Part shown: in pieces, positions 10,556 through 21,300 of the stretch
How the letters are laid out: each line of letters starts with the position of its first letter
Numbering within the stretch: the first letter of the stretch is position 1
Assembly (NCBI GenBank): GCA_019912395.1
Contig: JAIOIH010000028.1
Span: 1 to 64,000 of the forward strand
Length of the DNA: 64,000 nt
From: Flavobacteriales bacterium
GTDB lineage: Bacteria > Bacteroidota > Bacteroidia > Flavobacteriales_F > PHOS-HE28
Reading direction: 5' to 3'
Notes under the pieces: model-generated
The model's database searches: none
What the model was told of the DNA's origin: nothing
What the model saw: the letters and a program-made list of their open reading frames with translations, nothing else
Program-made: the position numbers and the translations under genes

Positions 10556-12051
10556 TGAGCACTCTCAGCAAACTCGCAGGCCAGACGGCCATCTATGGGG
10601 TAAGCAGCATCGTAGCGCGCTTCCTCAACTACCTGCTTACGCCGCTCTATACCAGTCGCGGGGTGTTCGCGCCAGCGGCTTTCGGGGTGATCACTTCCCT
10701 CTATGCGTGGACGGCCTTTCTCAACGTGGTGCTCACCTTCGGGATGGAGACCACCTTCTTCCGCTTCGCGAGCAAGAACGAAGGCAGTAAAGGGGTGTAC
10801 ACCACCGCCGTGTACCTGCTTACGGCCACCACCGCGCTCTTTGTGGTGCTCGGGCTGTATTTCGGGAACGGCATCGCGTCCTTCATCGGCTACCCGGACC
10901 ACGCCACATCGGTGCGGCTGTTGGTGGTGATCATCGGGATCGATGCGGTCACGGTGGTGCCCATGGCCCGCTTGCGCCAGGAGAACCGGCCTTGGAAGTT
11001 CGCCGCCATCAACGTGCTCAGCGTGATCGTGAACATCGGCTTCAACCTGTTCTTTCTCGCCTACTGCATGCCGAAGTTCAACGCGGGAGAGAGCAATGCG
11101 CTGATCGATGCGGTGTATGATCCAACATTCGGCGTGGGCTATGTCTTCCTCGCCAATGTGATCAGTAGTGGCCTGAAATTCCTGTTGCTCATCCCCGAAT
11201 GGCCGAGCTTCCGGCTCGGCGAGGATCGTTCGGGTTTCGATGCAAAGCTGCTGCGGCCGATGTTGGCATTCGGCCTCCCGCTCCTGGTGGCGGGCCTGGC
11301 AGGCATGACCAATGAAACAGCCGACCGCGTCCTGATGAAGCATTTGCTACCGGCGAACATCGCGGATACGCAGATCGGCATCTACGGCGCATCCTACAAG
11401 CTGGCCATCCTTATCACGCTCTTCATCCAAGCATTCCGCTTTGCGGCGGAACCTTTCTTCTTCAGCCACGCCAAGGAGAAGAACAGCCGGGAAACATTCG
11501 CCCGCATCATGAACATCTTCGTGGCGGTGTGCATGGGCGCCTTCCTATTGGTGATGCTCTTCCTCGATCTGTTCAAGTGGTTCATCCCCAACCCGGACTA
11601 TTGGCCCGGCCTGGTGGTGGTACCCATCCTGATGATGGCCAACGTCTTCCTCGGCATCTACTACAACCAAAGCGTGTGGTACAAGCTGAGCGATCGCACG
11701 CGGGCCGGAGGGACCATCGCCATCATCGGAGCCATCATCACCTTGGCGCTGCTGTTCTGGTGGATCCCGATCTTCGGCTACTTGGGCGCTGCTTGGGCCA
11801 CCTTCATCTGCTACGCCTCCATGACCGCCATCAGCTACGTATGGGGACAGCAGCACTACCCGATCCCATACAACGTGGGGCGCGTGCTCGGGTATATGGC
11901 CGTCGGTGTTTTCCTCTGGTGGGGCTGCGAGCAATTGCCACTGGACGGCCCGGTGAAATATGCCGTGCGCGCCGTGGTTCTGCTGGGCTACCTCGGCTTC
12001 GCTTGGCGGCAGGAACGGCCTTCTGGTCAGAGGAACTCAGCGGGTGGATAG
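10555..12051 (+). CDS. Polysaccharide flippase-type membrane protein (MATE/Wzx superfamily)
   Basis: A 498-aa polytopic membrane protein with about 13-14 hydrophobic helices, beginning KLAGQTAIYGVSSIVARFLN, the usual opening of lipopolysaccharide/O-antigen flippases in Bacteroidota. It probably moves lipid-linked oligosaccharide across the inner membrane. The start appears to be TTG 10555, since the first internal ATG would remove the conserved first helix. The TTG abuts the end of a palindromic repeat. No glycosyltransferase cluster is adjacent. The 3' end reaches a short AGCTGAAA array. Confidence 0.82.
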   Translation: MSTLSKLAGQTAIYGVSSIVARFLNYLLTPLYTSRGVFAPAAFGVITSLYAWTAFLNVVLTFGMETTFFRFASKNEGSKGVYTTAVYLLTATTALFVVLGLYFGNGIASFIGYPDHATSVRLLVVIIGIDAVTVVPMARLRQENRPWKFAAINVLSVIVNIGFNLFFLAYCMPKFNAGESNALIDAVYDPTFGVGYVFLANVISSGLKFLLLIPEWPSFRLGEDRSGFDAKLLRPMLAFGLPLLVAGLAGMTNETADRVLMKHLLPANIADTQIGIYGASYKLAILITLFIQAFRFAAEPFFFSHAKEKNSRETFARIMNIFVAVCMGAFLLVMLFLDLFKWFIPNPDYWPGLVVVPILMMANVFLGIYYNQSVWYKLSDRTRAGGTIAIIGAIITLALLFWWIPIFGYLGAAWATFICYASMTAISYVWGQQHYPIPYNVGRVLGYMAVGVFLWWGCEQLPLDGPVKYAVRAVVLLGYLGFAWRQERPSGQRNSAGG

Positions 12052-12078
12052 CTGAAAGCTGAAAGTGGAAAGCTGAAA
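12050..12078. repeat. AGCTGAAA simple-word array between convergent genes
   Basis: AGCTGAAAGCTGAAAGTGG followed by AAAGCTGAAA: three near copies of AGCTGAAA. The array begins at the flippase stop codon (TAG 12049-12051) and ends nine bases before the ybeY stop. Confidence 0.55.
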
Positions 12079-12086
12079 CACGCCGC

Positions 12087-12515
12087 TCACTTCAACCGCG
12101 CCAAGTACTTGTCCTCCTCCACCCGCATGGCGGCACGCTTGGCCACGCTCTTGTCGCTGTGGCCCAGCAGGTGCAGCAGGCCGTGGACCATCACGCGGTG
12201 CAGCTCCTGCCGAGCTGTCACGCCGTAGGTCTTCGCATTCTCCCGCACACGGTCGTAGCTGATCAGGATGTCACCGGAGATGCCGGTGCCGGTCTGCAGG
12301 TCGAAGGTGATCACGTCGGTGAACTCGTCGTGGCCGAGGTAGCGTTTGTTGTAGGGCAGAAGACCCTTGTCGTCCAGGAGTACGAAGGTGACCTCACCGA
12401 TGGAATGGCCATGGTCGGAGGCTACGGCGCGGATCCATTTCCGCAGCCGTTCCCGATCGCGAAAGGCGTTGGTGATACCAAGAGCCTTGAACGCGATGGT
12501 GCCGTCCGGGGCCAT
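12087..12515 (-). CDS. ybeY: Endoribonuclease YbeY (16S rRNA maturation)
   Basis: A 142-aa single-domain metal-dependent RNase involved in 16S rRNA 3' maturation and ribosome quality control. The metal motif is HGLLHLLGHSDKS near the C-terminus. The third ligand position of the canonical HGxLHLxGYDH is Asp, as I recall being usual in Bacteroidota (GYKDK-type). It also has DVITFDLQ and SYDRVRENA. Its ATG overlaps the stop of the upstream ATPase by one base (TAATG), so the two are translationally coupled. Confidence 0.9.
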   Translation of the reverse strand: MAPDGTIAFKALGITNAFRDRERLRKWIRAVASDHGHSIGEVTFVLLDDKGLLPYNKRYLGHDEFTDVITFDLQTGTGISGDILISYDRVRENAKTYGVTARQELHRVMVHGLLHLLGHSDKSVAKRAAMRVEEDKYLARLK

Positions 12516-12952
12516 TATTCGGTGACCGGCGTAAGGCTGAAGGTGAGCGCTACGGTGGCTCCGTTGTCGGAAAAGTCCACGCTGTCCGAGAGGGCCCGCA
12601 TCAGGAACACCCCGCGACCGTGCGGCTTTTCGATGTTCTGCGGGTCCGTGGGATCGGGCAGGTGCTCGAAGTCGAAACCCGGACCCTCGTCATTGACAAT
12701 GAACGTGATCTTGTCCCCTTCCGCGATGTACCCGAGCATCACCTGCTTGGCCGGGTCCAGTCCGTTGCCGTGGTGGATCGCGTTGTTCACCGCCTCGGTG
12801 AGCGCGATAAGGATGTTCCCGTAAAGCGATTCATGCACTTTGTAGCGTGCGCAGGCCTCGTCGATCATCTTTTCGGCCAAGTGGATGTTCTCGGCCTTGG
12901 CGGCAAACTCGATGCGCTCAGTGAACTGGATATCCTCGGTCGGTGCTCCCAT
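12515..12952 (-). CDS. RsbW/SpoIIAB-like ATP-binding (anti-sigma-type) serine kinase
   Basis: A 145-aa stand-alone HATPase domain of the RsbW/SpoIIAB class. The N-box is EAVNNAIHHGN, the G1 box VNDEGPGFD and the G2 box HGRGVFLMRAL. Family members phosphorylate anti-sigma-factor antagonists or bind sigma factors in partner-switching pathways. No STAS antagonist is nearby; a SpoIIE-type phosphatase occurs at 33746-35530 and could act in the same kind of pathway, which is inference. It sits 8 bp after the DUF4175 gene and overlaps ybeY by one base. Confidence 0.85.
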   Translation of the reverse strand: MGAPTEDIQFTERIEFAAKAENIHLAEKMIDEACARYKVHESLYGNILIALTEAVNNAIHHGNGLDPAKQVMLGYIAEGDKITFIVNDEGPGFDFEHLPDPTDPQNIEKPHGRGVFLMRALSDSVDFSDNGATVALTFSLTPVTE

Positions 12953-12960
12953 GGTCTGCT

Positions 12961-15900
12961 TTAGGGTCGGTCAAAAGTATCGAAATACTGATCCACACGG
13001 TCCTTGTAGTAGGGTTTAAGGCCCGGAGGCACGGTGCGCAACAGTTCGGCTTCGCGCATTTTGTCGCGCTGGTAGTTGAAAAACCGCGCCGGGTCGGGGT
13101 GGTCGCGGTCCTTGCCCCGGGTGCTCTCCCGTTTCTGGTCCAGCTCCCGCTCCCGTTCCGCTTTCTCCGCTTCCAGCAAGCGCGTCATGATGTCCTGCTG
13201 GCGCTTGATGGATTCCTGCGTGAGGTTCTTGTTCACGATATCCTTCTCGTTCTGCTCCATCTGCTCGGCCAGCTTCTGCAAGCTGTTGCCGCTACCGGAA
13301 CCATCCTTGTTGAGCTCCTGGGCCATGCGCTGCATCTCCTGGCGCAATGCGGCCTGTTGGGCTGCCAGTTGGGCAAGCTGCTGGCTCATGCCGGCTCCCA
13401 TGCCTCCCGGGTTCTTCTCCCCGGGTTTCTCTCCCGGCTTCTTCCCTTTTTCCAGCGCCTTCTTCATCTCCTCCAGCTGCTTGGACAAAGCCTCCTGTTG
13501 GCTCTTGATCTTCTGCATCTTCTTGCTGTCGCCGCTGCTGCTGCCCGCACCGCCAGGTTTCTTGCAGCTCCCCTTGCCCGGCATGCCGCTGGCCTGTTGC
13601 TGCATCTGCTGCAGTGCCTCGTCGAGCATCAGGGCCAAGTTGTTCAGGGAGGTCATTGCACGTTGCTGGCGGTCCGCCGCCAAGGGACGTTCGCGGTCAT
13701 TGGCCCGCGCCTCGGCCAGGTGGGAAAGGGCTTGGTCCATGTTCTCGTTCACCAGGTTCATCTCCCGGTTCACCATGGCCTGCAACTGCGGCACGCGCTT
13801 GCTCAATGCGAAAAGCGAATCCTCCACGAGCTTGGCATCGTTGCGTAGCTTTTTCTGCTGCCGCCCGATGTCCACCAAGCGCGGGTCCCGCACGGCGGTG
13901 GCCTCCAACTCGTCCATGTTCGCCTCCTGGTCGAAGCTGAGCTGAACGATGTTCTCCAACAGTTGCCGCAGCGCATCCATGTCCTCCTCGGCCTGCTCCT
14001 GCTGGTCCTGCTGCATGCTGTTCCGCATTTCCATGGCCAACTGCTCCATCTGCTCACCCGCCTTTTTCTGGCTCTCACTGGCCTTCTTGTCCTGCTTCTT
14101 CTCCAGCTGCTCGCTGCTGTTCTTCTGCTCCTGTTCGATGCTCTCCTCCTGCTCATCCGTCTTCGGCAGGTCCAGCGGACGCTCCAAGGCTTCGTTCTTC
14201 TTGGCCAAGGAGTCCAGTTGATCGCGAACGTCCTGGAACTCCTTGTTCAGCGAGTCCTGCTTCTGCTTCAGGTCCTCCTTGTCGCGCTCACCCTCCTTGG
14301 TCTCCTCGCTCAATTTCTGTTGCTCCTCGGCCAGCTTGTCCAACTGCTCGGCGATGTCCTCCGCCTTCTGCTCCACCTCCATCTGCTTGAACTGCTCCAA
14401 GGCCCGGTCCAGCTCCTTTTCGATGTCCTCCTGGCTGAGCTTCATGTCCTGCATCTTCTCCTGCAGCTGCTCCTTGTCGATCTTCTCCAGCATCTCCTGT
14501 ACCTGCCGGTAGAGCTCCTTCATCTCCTCGCTCAACACGTTCTCGAAGAGCTCCTGCACCTGCTGTTGCTTCTGCAGGATCCGCTCGTCGCTTTCCTTGA
14601 AGCTCTGCTGCTCCTGTTGCGTTTGCTTAAGCTGCTCGGTGGCTTTTTCAATGCGCTGCTCCAGTTGCTTTTGCCGGTCCAGCACGTTCTGCATCTTCTG
14701 CTTGTCCTGCCAGTTCAGCTCTTTCTTGTCCTGCATTTCGCGGCGCATCTTGTCCAGGTCGCGCTGGAGGTCCTGGGCCTGCTTGATGCTTTCGCGCAGC
14801 TCGTCCTTGATCGCCTCGCCCTGCTTGTCCTGCTTCTCCGCCAGCTCCTTCAGGGTGGGCGCCTCGAAGACCTGCGTGGTGCTGCGTGCGCTCTTGCTGC
14901 CATTGACGCCGTCGTTGTCCCACACCTCGAACCAGTATTCCAGCTTGTCGCCCGGCATCAGGCGCAGCTCGCCGAGGTCCTCGAAGTCGAAAAAGCTCTG
15001 GCGCGTGGTGTTGGGCTGGATGCCGATGTTCTTGGTGACCTCGCGCTTGTCCGCGGGAATGCTGTCGCCGCCCTCGGTGATGCGGTAGTGGAAGGCGAGC
15101 CGCTTGAAGCCGTGGTCATCACCGATGTCGCCCTTGAAGTAGAGGCGGCGCGGTGAGAGGCTGTCGGCCTTTTGCTCCACGGCGATGGTGGGATACAGGT
15201 CCGGGACCACGTCCACGCGGTATTGTGCCGGGGTCTGTGCCTTCAGTTCGCCGTTGCCGGGGATCAACGCGTAGGTGCTGCCCTTCAGGAAGCGACGGCT
15301 TGCCGTGAACCGCTGGTCGCCGGGACTGGCCGGAAGCAGGGTGTAGGTGGTGTCGTCAAATGCGATGGCCAGCTTGTCCGCGCTGCGCGTCTCGGCCATC
15401 CACGTAACGCGGGTACCGGCGGGCACGCTGATGTCGCCGGAATTGCTGCTCACGCTGTTCTTCAGGCCCAGGTAGGGCGGATAGTCCAAGGCCACGGTAA
15501 GCCCGAGCAGCATGGGGTTGGCCTCGGTGTTCAGGCGCATGGCCGCGCTGTGGAAGCCGTCCGCGCCGAGGTGGAAATCCACCGGCTCCTGCACATTGCG
15601 GAAGCGGTGCGTGAAGTGCGAGGCATCCTGCCGCACCAAGGGGATCCGCTTGCCGCCCACTTCCAGGAAAACCTGCTGCGGCAAGGCATCGCCCTTCATC
15701 TCCACGTTCAGTTCGAAGTCCTCGTTCTCCGGCACGGTCAGTTCCTTGTTCAAGACCACGAACTGAAAGGGTGCCTCCGGCAGGAACTCCGTGCCGTGGG
15801 CAAGGAGTCGTTTCGTCGGTCCGGTGATGACGCTCGGCGCGGCGAAGAGCATGATCAGCAGTATGCCCACGGGTGGCAGCGCATAGCGTAGGTAGCGGCG

Positions 15901-16359
15901 GTTGAGCCGCAGGTCGATGGCCGTGCTGAACGGCACGGGCGAGAGTTCTCGGCTGCGCTGGGCGATGCTGGCCTCAATGAGCATGCGCCGCTGTGGGTCC
16001 TCGTCCCTTTGGCCGCGCAGTTGCAAGGTGTTCAGCAGCTTGTCCTTCACCTGCGGGAAATGGTTGCCCACGATCCCGGCGGCCTCGGCATGGGTGATCG
16101 CCGCCCCCAAACGGAAGAGCTTTACCAGCGGTCCCACGATGAACTTCACCAGCACCACCAGCGAAACCGCCGCCAGCGCCCAGAACAGGGCCGTGCGCAC
16201 CCCGGTGCCGAAGCGGCCGAAGTACTCGCTCAGGGAGACCACCAGGAAAAAGAGCACGAGCAGCCCCACGCTGTACAGGGCCCCCCGGATCAAGCGGTCC
16301 TTGTAGTACTTGCGGATGAAACCATCCAGCTTGGTGATGAGCAGGTCGTAGTCGGAAGC
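12961..16359 (-). CDS. DUF4175-family membrane protein with long coiled coil
   Basis: A 1132-aa protein from ATG 16359 (MASDYDLLITKLDGF); ATG 16386 is also in frame but adds nine weak residues. There are two N-terminal TMs (about residues 28-75), a third near residue 170, a periplasmic beta-rich part (about 190-510), then a long Gln/Glu/Lys-rich coiled coil (about 510-1050) and a basic C-terminus. It heads the unit DUF4175-ATPase-ybeY, an order seen widely in Bacteroidota. The molecular function is not established; an envelope-spanning scaffold would fit the shape. The antisense strand shows long Leu-rich frames that are shadows of the coiled coil. Confidence 0.85.
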   Translation of the reverse strand, partial: ASDYDLLITKLDGFIRKYYKDRLIRGALYSVGLLVLFFLVVSLSEYFGRFGTGVRTALFWALAAVSLVVLVKFIVGPLVKLFRLGAAITHAEAAGIVGNHFPQVKDKLLNTLQLRGQRDEDPQRRMLIEASIAQRSRELSPVPFSTAIDLRLNRRYLRYALPPVGILLIMLFAAPSVITGPTKRLLAHGTEFLPEAPFQFVVLNKELTVPENEDFELNVEMKGDALPQQVFLEVGGKRIPLVRQDASHFTHRFRNVQEPVDFHLGADGFHSAAMRLNTEANPMLLGLTVALDYPPYLGLKNSVSSNSGDISVPAGTRVTWMAETRSADKLAIAFDDTTYTLLPASPGDQRFTASRRFLKGSTYALIPGNGELKAQTPAQYRVDVVPDLYPTIAVEQKADSLSPRRLYFKGDIGDDHGFKRLAFHYRITEGGDSIPADKREVTKNIGIQPNTTRQSFFDFEDLGELRLMPGDKLEYWFEVWDNDGVNGSKSARSTTQVFEAPTLKELAEKQDKQGEAIKDELRESIKQAQDLQRDLDKMRREMQDKKELNWQDKQKMQNVLDRQKQLEQRIEKATEQLKQTQQEQQSFKESDERILQKQQQVQELFENVLSEEMKELYRQVQEMLEKIDKEQLQEKMQDMKLSQEDIEKELDRALEQFKQMEVEQKAEDIAEQLDKLAEEQQKLSEETKEGERDKEDLKQKQDSLNKEFQDVRDQLDSLAKKNEALERPLDLPKTDEQEESIEQEQKNSSEQLEKKQDKKASESQKKAGEQMEQLAMEMRNSMQQDQQEQAEEDMDALRQLLENIVQLSFDQEANMDELEATAVRDPRLVDIGRQQKKLRNDAKLVEDSLFALSKRVPQLQAMVNREMNLVNENMDQALSHLAEARANDRERPLAADRQQRAMTSLNNLALMLDEALQQMQQQASGMPGKGSCKKPGGAGSSSGDSKKMQKIKSQQEALSKQLEEMKKALEKGKKPGEKPGEKNPGGMGAGMSQQLAQLAAQQAALRQEMQRMAQELNKDGSGSGNSLQKLAEQMEQNEKDIVNKNLTQESIKRQQDIMTRLLEAEKAERERELDQKRESTRGKDRDHPDPARFFNYQRDKMREAELLRTVPPGLKPYYKDRVDQYFDTFDRP

Positions 16360-16790
16360 CATGGGCGCAATGGGGTGCCCTGCCACAACGGGACGGCACC
16401 AACGGAATTGTCCCGAAAGTTAGGCAGTCTCGCGGGTTTGCCGATCCCAAGGGTCCTGAACGGAACAGACCGGCCGATCGGCCATCTCGTGGGCACACGC
16501 TCTCATGGTGGCACGTGAGCTGCTGCGGGAGGGCCATTGGGAAGGGAATAGCGAGGCTGTTCCAGACGGCGGAACCGATCCCCGCTTCCCCGACGCCATT
16601 TCCCCGTTATACCCGTTCTACCCGTCATGGCCGAAGGGCCGGAATGGGGGTTTCCGGGGTGCGCTTTGGGAGACCTCGTAGAAATACGGGTTTTCCCGGT
16701 TCCCCCCGTGGGAATTGGGATACGGCATCAATTAAACGTAAACTTGTATGTCCCGTACGTCGATACGAACATTACTAAAATCCCAGGACC
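16360..16790. other. Divergent intergenic region upstream of the aldehyde dehydrogenase
   Basis: No gene is recognised. It contains a perfect palindrome GGCCGATCGGCC (16472-16483), two tandem 9-mers TACCCGTTC/TACCCGTCA (16610-16627), and an inverted repeat GAAATACGGGTTTTCCCGG from 16681. A weak promoter match TTG (16715-16717), 21-nt spacer, TAAACTTG (16739-16746) lies 45 bp before the dehydrogenase start. Confidence 0.45.
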
Positions 16791-18314
16791 ATGACAACCA
16801 TGACCGCCGCACCGGTACTTGAAAAACTGAACCTGAGCGCCGCCAACACGGCGTTCATTAAGCGCGCGAGCAAATTGCTGATCAACGGCGAATGGGTGCA
16901 CTCCGCGAGCGGCAAGACCTTCCCTACGTACAACCCCGCGACGGGGGAGGTGATCACCCGCTGTGCCGAAGGGGACAAGGAGGACATCAAGCGCGCGGTG
17001 GCCGCAGCACGAGAGGCCTTTGAGAAGGGACCATGGAAGACGATGACCGCCGCCGAACGCGGACGGATCATCTGGAAGATCGGCGACCTGATGCTGGAGC
17101 ACATCGACGACCTTGCGGAGCTTGAAGCATTGGACAATGGCAAAACACGCAGCGTCGCCCGCCATGTGGACCTGCCCCTCGCCCTGGATGCGTTCCACTA
17201 CATGGCAGGCTGGGCCACCAAGATCTGCGGGCAGACCTTCCCCATTTCCGTACCTTATGTTCCCGGCGGGAATTTCCATGCGTTTTCGCTGCGCGAACCC
17301 GTGGGCGTAGTGGGCCAGATCATCCCCTGGAACTTCCCGCTGCTGATGGCCGCCTGGAAACTGGGGCCCGCGCTCGCGGCCGGATGCACGGTGGTGTTGA
17401 AGCCGGCGGAACAGACCCCCCTCACCGCCTTGCGACTGGGCGAATTGATGATCGAGGCCGGTGTGCCTCCCGGCGTGGTGAACATCGTGACCGGATACGG
17501 CGAAACCGCAGGTGCTTCGCTGGCTGCGCATGATGATGTGGACAAGGTGGCCTTCACCGGGTCCACGGAAGTGGGCAAGTTGATCGTGCAGGCCGCCGCA
17601 GGCAATCTGAAGAAGGTGAGCTTGGAGCTCGGCGGCAAATCACCGAACGTGATCTTCAAGGATGCACCGGACCTTGCCGGTGCGATCACGGGCGCGGCCA
17701 ACGCGGTGTTCTTCAACCACGGCCAATGTTGCGTGGCAGGTACCCGGCTGTATGCCGAAAAGTCCGTTTTCGACCAGGTGGTCGATGGCATCTCGGAACA
17801 GGCCCAAAAGATCAAGCTCGGCTTCGGGCTTGACCCGGACACCGATATGGGACCGCTGGTTTCCGAGGAACAACTGGCCCGCGTGACCGGCTACCTTGAC
17901 GCGGGTCGTCGCGATGGCGTTGAATTCGTGACCGGCGGAAAGCGGTTCGGCGACCGCGGATACTTCGTGGAACCAACGGTGATGACCAAGACGAAGAACA
18001 CGATGAGCGTGGTGCAGGAGGAGATCTTCGGCCCCGTGCTCGTGGCGCAGCCCTTCAGCGATGAGGAGGAGCTGATCAACATGGCCAACGACACTACCTA
18101 CGGCCTCGCTGCGGCGGTCTGGACCAAGGACATCAGTCGTGCACACCGCATCGCCAAGGCCTATCGCGCAGGTACTGTTTGGGTGAACTGCTACAACATC
18201 TTCGACTCTGCCCTGCCCTTCGGTGGGTACAAGCAAAGCGGCTGGGGTCGTGAAATGAGCGGTGAGGCCCTGGAACTTTACACCGAATCGAAGGCCGTGA
18301 TCGTCGCCCTTTGA
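16791..18314 (+). CDS. NAD(P)-dependent aldehyde dehydrogenase
   Basis: A 507-aa ALDH-superfamily enzyme oxidising an aldehyde to the acid. It shows IIPWNFPLLMAAWKLGPALA (coenzyme site), GSTEVGKLI, the general-base motif LELGGKSPN and catalytic Cys in NHGQCCVAGTRLY. It also has QEEIFGPVL and the C-terminal GGYKQSGWGREMS. The closest styles are betaine/phenylacetaldehyde-type ALDH1 enzymes, but the substrate cannot be fixed. It is a single gene with a long upstream region holding inverted repeats, suggesting its own regulation. Confidence 0.9.
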   Translation: MTTMTAAPVLEKLNLSAANTAFIKRASKLLINGEWVHSASGKTFPTYNPATGEVITRCAEGDKEDIKRAVAAAREAFEKGPWKTMTAAERGRIIWKIGDLMLEHIDDLAELEALDNGKTRSVARHVDLPLALDAFHYMAGWATKICGQTFPISVPYVPGGNFHAFSLREPVGVVGQIIPWNFPLLMAAWKLGPALAAGCTVVLKPAEQTPLTALRLGELMIEAGVPPGVVNIVTGYGETAGASLAAHDDVDKVAFTGSTEVGKLIVQAAAGNLKKVSLELGGKSPNVIFKDAPDLAGAITGAANAVFFNHGQCCVAGTRLYAEKSVFDQVVDGISEQAQKIKLGFGLDPDTDMGPLVSEEQLARVTGYLDAGRRDGVEFVTGGKRFGDRGYFVEPTVMTKTKNTMSVVQEEIFGPVLVAQPFSDEEELINMANDTTYGLAAAVWTKDISRAHRIAKAYRAGTVWVNCYNIFDSALPFGGYKQSGWGREMSGEALELYTESKAVIVAL

Positions 18315-18372
18315 TGGCTCGCGCTAAGGGGGCATAAGGGCACGCCCCTTCACGCGTTCAGCCTTCCTCCAC

Positions 18373-21300
18373 ATGCAATGCGCCACCTGCCATAACGAAA
18401 ACCCGCCGGGTGCCCAGTATTGCGCTCACTGCGGGACAACCGCACCGCCGACATGCCCCCGGTGCGGCACCGGTAGCATTGCGGGTGCCCGGTTCTGTCA
18501 TTCCTGCGGAAGCGCATTGGCGGATACGACCGTTCCCGATGCGGGGATCGAGCCGGGGCATCAGGCCATGTCGATCGCGGAAGCCGCACCCGAATCCACC
18601 TTCGCCGAGCAGCGGCAGCTCTCGGTGATCTTCAGTGACCTGGTGTCCTTCACCCAGCTTTCCCAGCAGCTGGACCCGGAGGACCTGAACACGGCGGTGC
18701 ATGCGTACTACGAAGTGTGCCGGGCCGTGTGCGAGCGTTACGAGGGCCATGTCGCCAACTACCTCGGCGATGGCGTGCTCATGTACTTCGGTTATCCCAA
18801 AGCGCACGAGGACGATGCCCCCCGAGCCGTGCGCACCGGGCTCGCCGTGATAGAGGGCATCACCGCGCTGAACGAGCGCTTGCAAAAGGAGCTCAACGTA
18901 AGGCTGGCCGTGCGGGTGGGGATCCATTCCGGGATGATGATCGTGGGGGACGACCGTGCCGGGAACTGGGAGAAGATGGCCCTCGGCGAAACGCTGAACA
19001 TCGCAGCTCGCGTGCAAGGCGTGGCTACGGCAGGTTCCGTGGCGATCAGCTCCGTCACACAGCAACTGGTCGAAGGTTTCTTCTCCTCGCGCAGCATGGG
19101 TATCCACACGCTGAAAGGTGTGGAACAACCGATGGAATTGTTCGCCGTTATGCACGAGAGCACGGCGCGTGGCCGCCTCGAGGCCGCCGGCCGGTCCACG
19201 CTCACCCCGCTCACCGGCAGGCAGGATGAAGTGGACCTGCTGCTTGAGGAATGGCGGCGGGCATGCGACGGTGATGGTCGCACCGTGCTGATCAACGCCG
19301 AGGGCGGGATGGGGAAATCCCGATTGGTACACATGCTGAAGGAACACGTGGCCGGCATGCCCGCCGCTTGGCTGACGCCCTGCCAGTGCTCCCCGTACCA
19401 TCAAAGCACATCCATGTATCCGTTCATCGACCTGATCGAACGGGTGGTGCTGAAGTTCGAACGGCATGAATCGCCGCGCGACAAACTGAAGAAGCTCGAG
19501 GGCATGCTCGTGCAGTACGGCTTCCATATCCCGGACAGCCTGCCCGTGTTCGGCGCGTTCCACTCGCTGCCACCGGAAGCCGGATATGTGCCCACGCCCC
19601 TGGACCCCGCACGACAACGCCGCGCGTACATGGACGCGATGGTGAGCATCCTGAAGGACCGGTCCCTGAAGCAACCCCTGCTATTCGTGGTAGAGGACCT
19701 GCACTGGGTGGACCCCACCACGCTGGAAACGCTGAGGGAACTGGTGGACGTGGCGGACAGGCACAACATGATGATGCTCTTCACTTGCCGACCGGAGTTC
19801 GAGTCGCCTTGGAAGGACCACCGCAGCGTGCGGACCATGGCGCTGCCACGGCTCGACCCGGAGCAAACACGCACGCTGTGCAAGCATGTGGCCAAGAGCA
19901 AGCAACTACCGGATGAGGTCGTGGAGCAGATCATTGAACGGGCCGATGGCGTACCGTTGTTCACCGAGGAGTTGACGAAGATGATCATTGGGTCGGGGCT
20001 GCTGGAGGAGGACGGGAACACGTATGTGCTGACCGGCCCCTTGCCGCCCTTGGCTATCCCGGCCACCTTGCAGGATTCGCTCATGGCCCGGCTGGACCGC
20101 CTTGCGGCGGTGAAGGAGGTGGCCCAGGTCGGTGCGGTGATCGGCCGGAGCTTCAGCTACGAGCTGATGCACTATGTGTTCCCGGTGGAGGATGCCGTGC
20201 TGAAGCACAGCCTCGGGCAATTGGTGGCGGAAGAGATCATCGAACGTTCCGGCGACACCGTGCACGGGGAGTACACCTTCAAGCATGCACTCGTGCAGGA
20301 AGCAGCCTATCGTTCATTGATCAAAAGCCGGCGCCAGCACCATCACCGATTGATCGCGCACGCCTTGGAGGAACACTTCCCGGAGATCGTGGAGGCGGAA
20401 CCGGAAATGCTCGCGTACCACTATGCCAAAGCGAACCTTGGCTGGCAGGCCATACCCTACCTGCAGCGCGCGGGCGAGAAGGCATCGGACCGGTCCTCGC
20501 ATGTGGAGGCCATCACGCATTTCGAGCGCGGGCTTGAACAGGTGCGCTCCCTTTCGGACACCGGCCAACGCTGGCAGTTGGAGATCTGCCTGCTCATCGC
20601 ATTGGGCGCATCGCTCACCGCCACCAGCGGATACGGCACCAAGGAGGTGGAGCAGACCTATACGCACGCGCGGGACCTGTGCGAGCAGTTCGGCACGCCC
20701 GCGCAATTGTTCCAATCCAGCTATGGGCTGTGGCGCCTGCACATGCTCCGCGCCGAGTACGATATCGCGATCAAGCAAGGGGAATACCTGCTGGAACTCG
20801 CGCAACGACAGGACAGCACCGCCTTCCTGATCGCCGCGCACCGGGCGCTCGGTGCCACGCTCTTCTACAGGGGGTATTTCGATCGCGCGCGGAAACATGT
20901 GGAAAGCGTGATCGCCATGACCGGCGAGGAGGATGACAGCAGCACCCTGATCCGCGACATTTACGATGTGGTGGACCCCCGCGTAACGTGCCGCTCCTAC
21001 CGCTCGTGGATCCTGTGGATGCAAGGCTTCCCGGACAGGGCCCGAAAGGAGAGTGCCCGCGCCATGCGGCTGGCCGAGCGCCTCGACCATCCGTTCTCCA
21101 TCGCGCTCGCGTTGAGCTTTGCCTCCTGGTTGGAGCAATTCCTCGGCAATGCCGGACGGGTGAGGGAACTCGCCGGGAAAGCGATCGCACATTGCCAAGC
21201 ACACGGCTTCCCGTTCTGGGTGGGCTGGAACCAGGTATTGCTCGCTTGGGCCTCGGCCCATGAGGACGGCGCGACACCTGCCCACATTGCCGACATCGAG

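Noticed and set aside
12087-12515. YbeY with a degenerate metal site, hence inactive
   Set aside because: The Asp at the third ligand position follows the pattern I know from Bacteroidota YbeY, so it is probably a lineage variant and not a loss.
13963-15156. Leu-rich 397-aa plus-strand reading frame
   Set aside because: Antisense shadow of the DUF4175 coiled coil; Leu codons mirror Gln/Lys/Glu codons and no domain is present.
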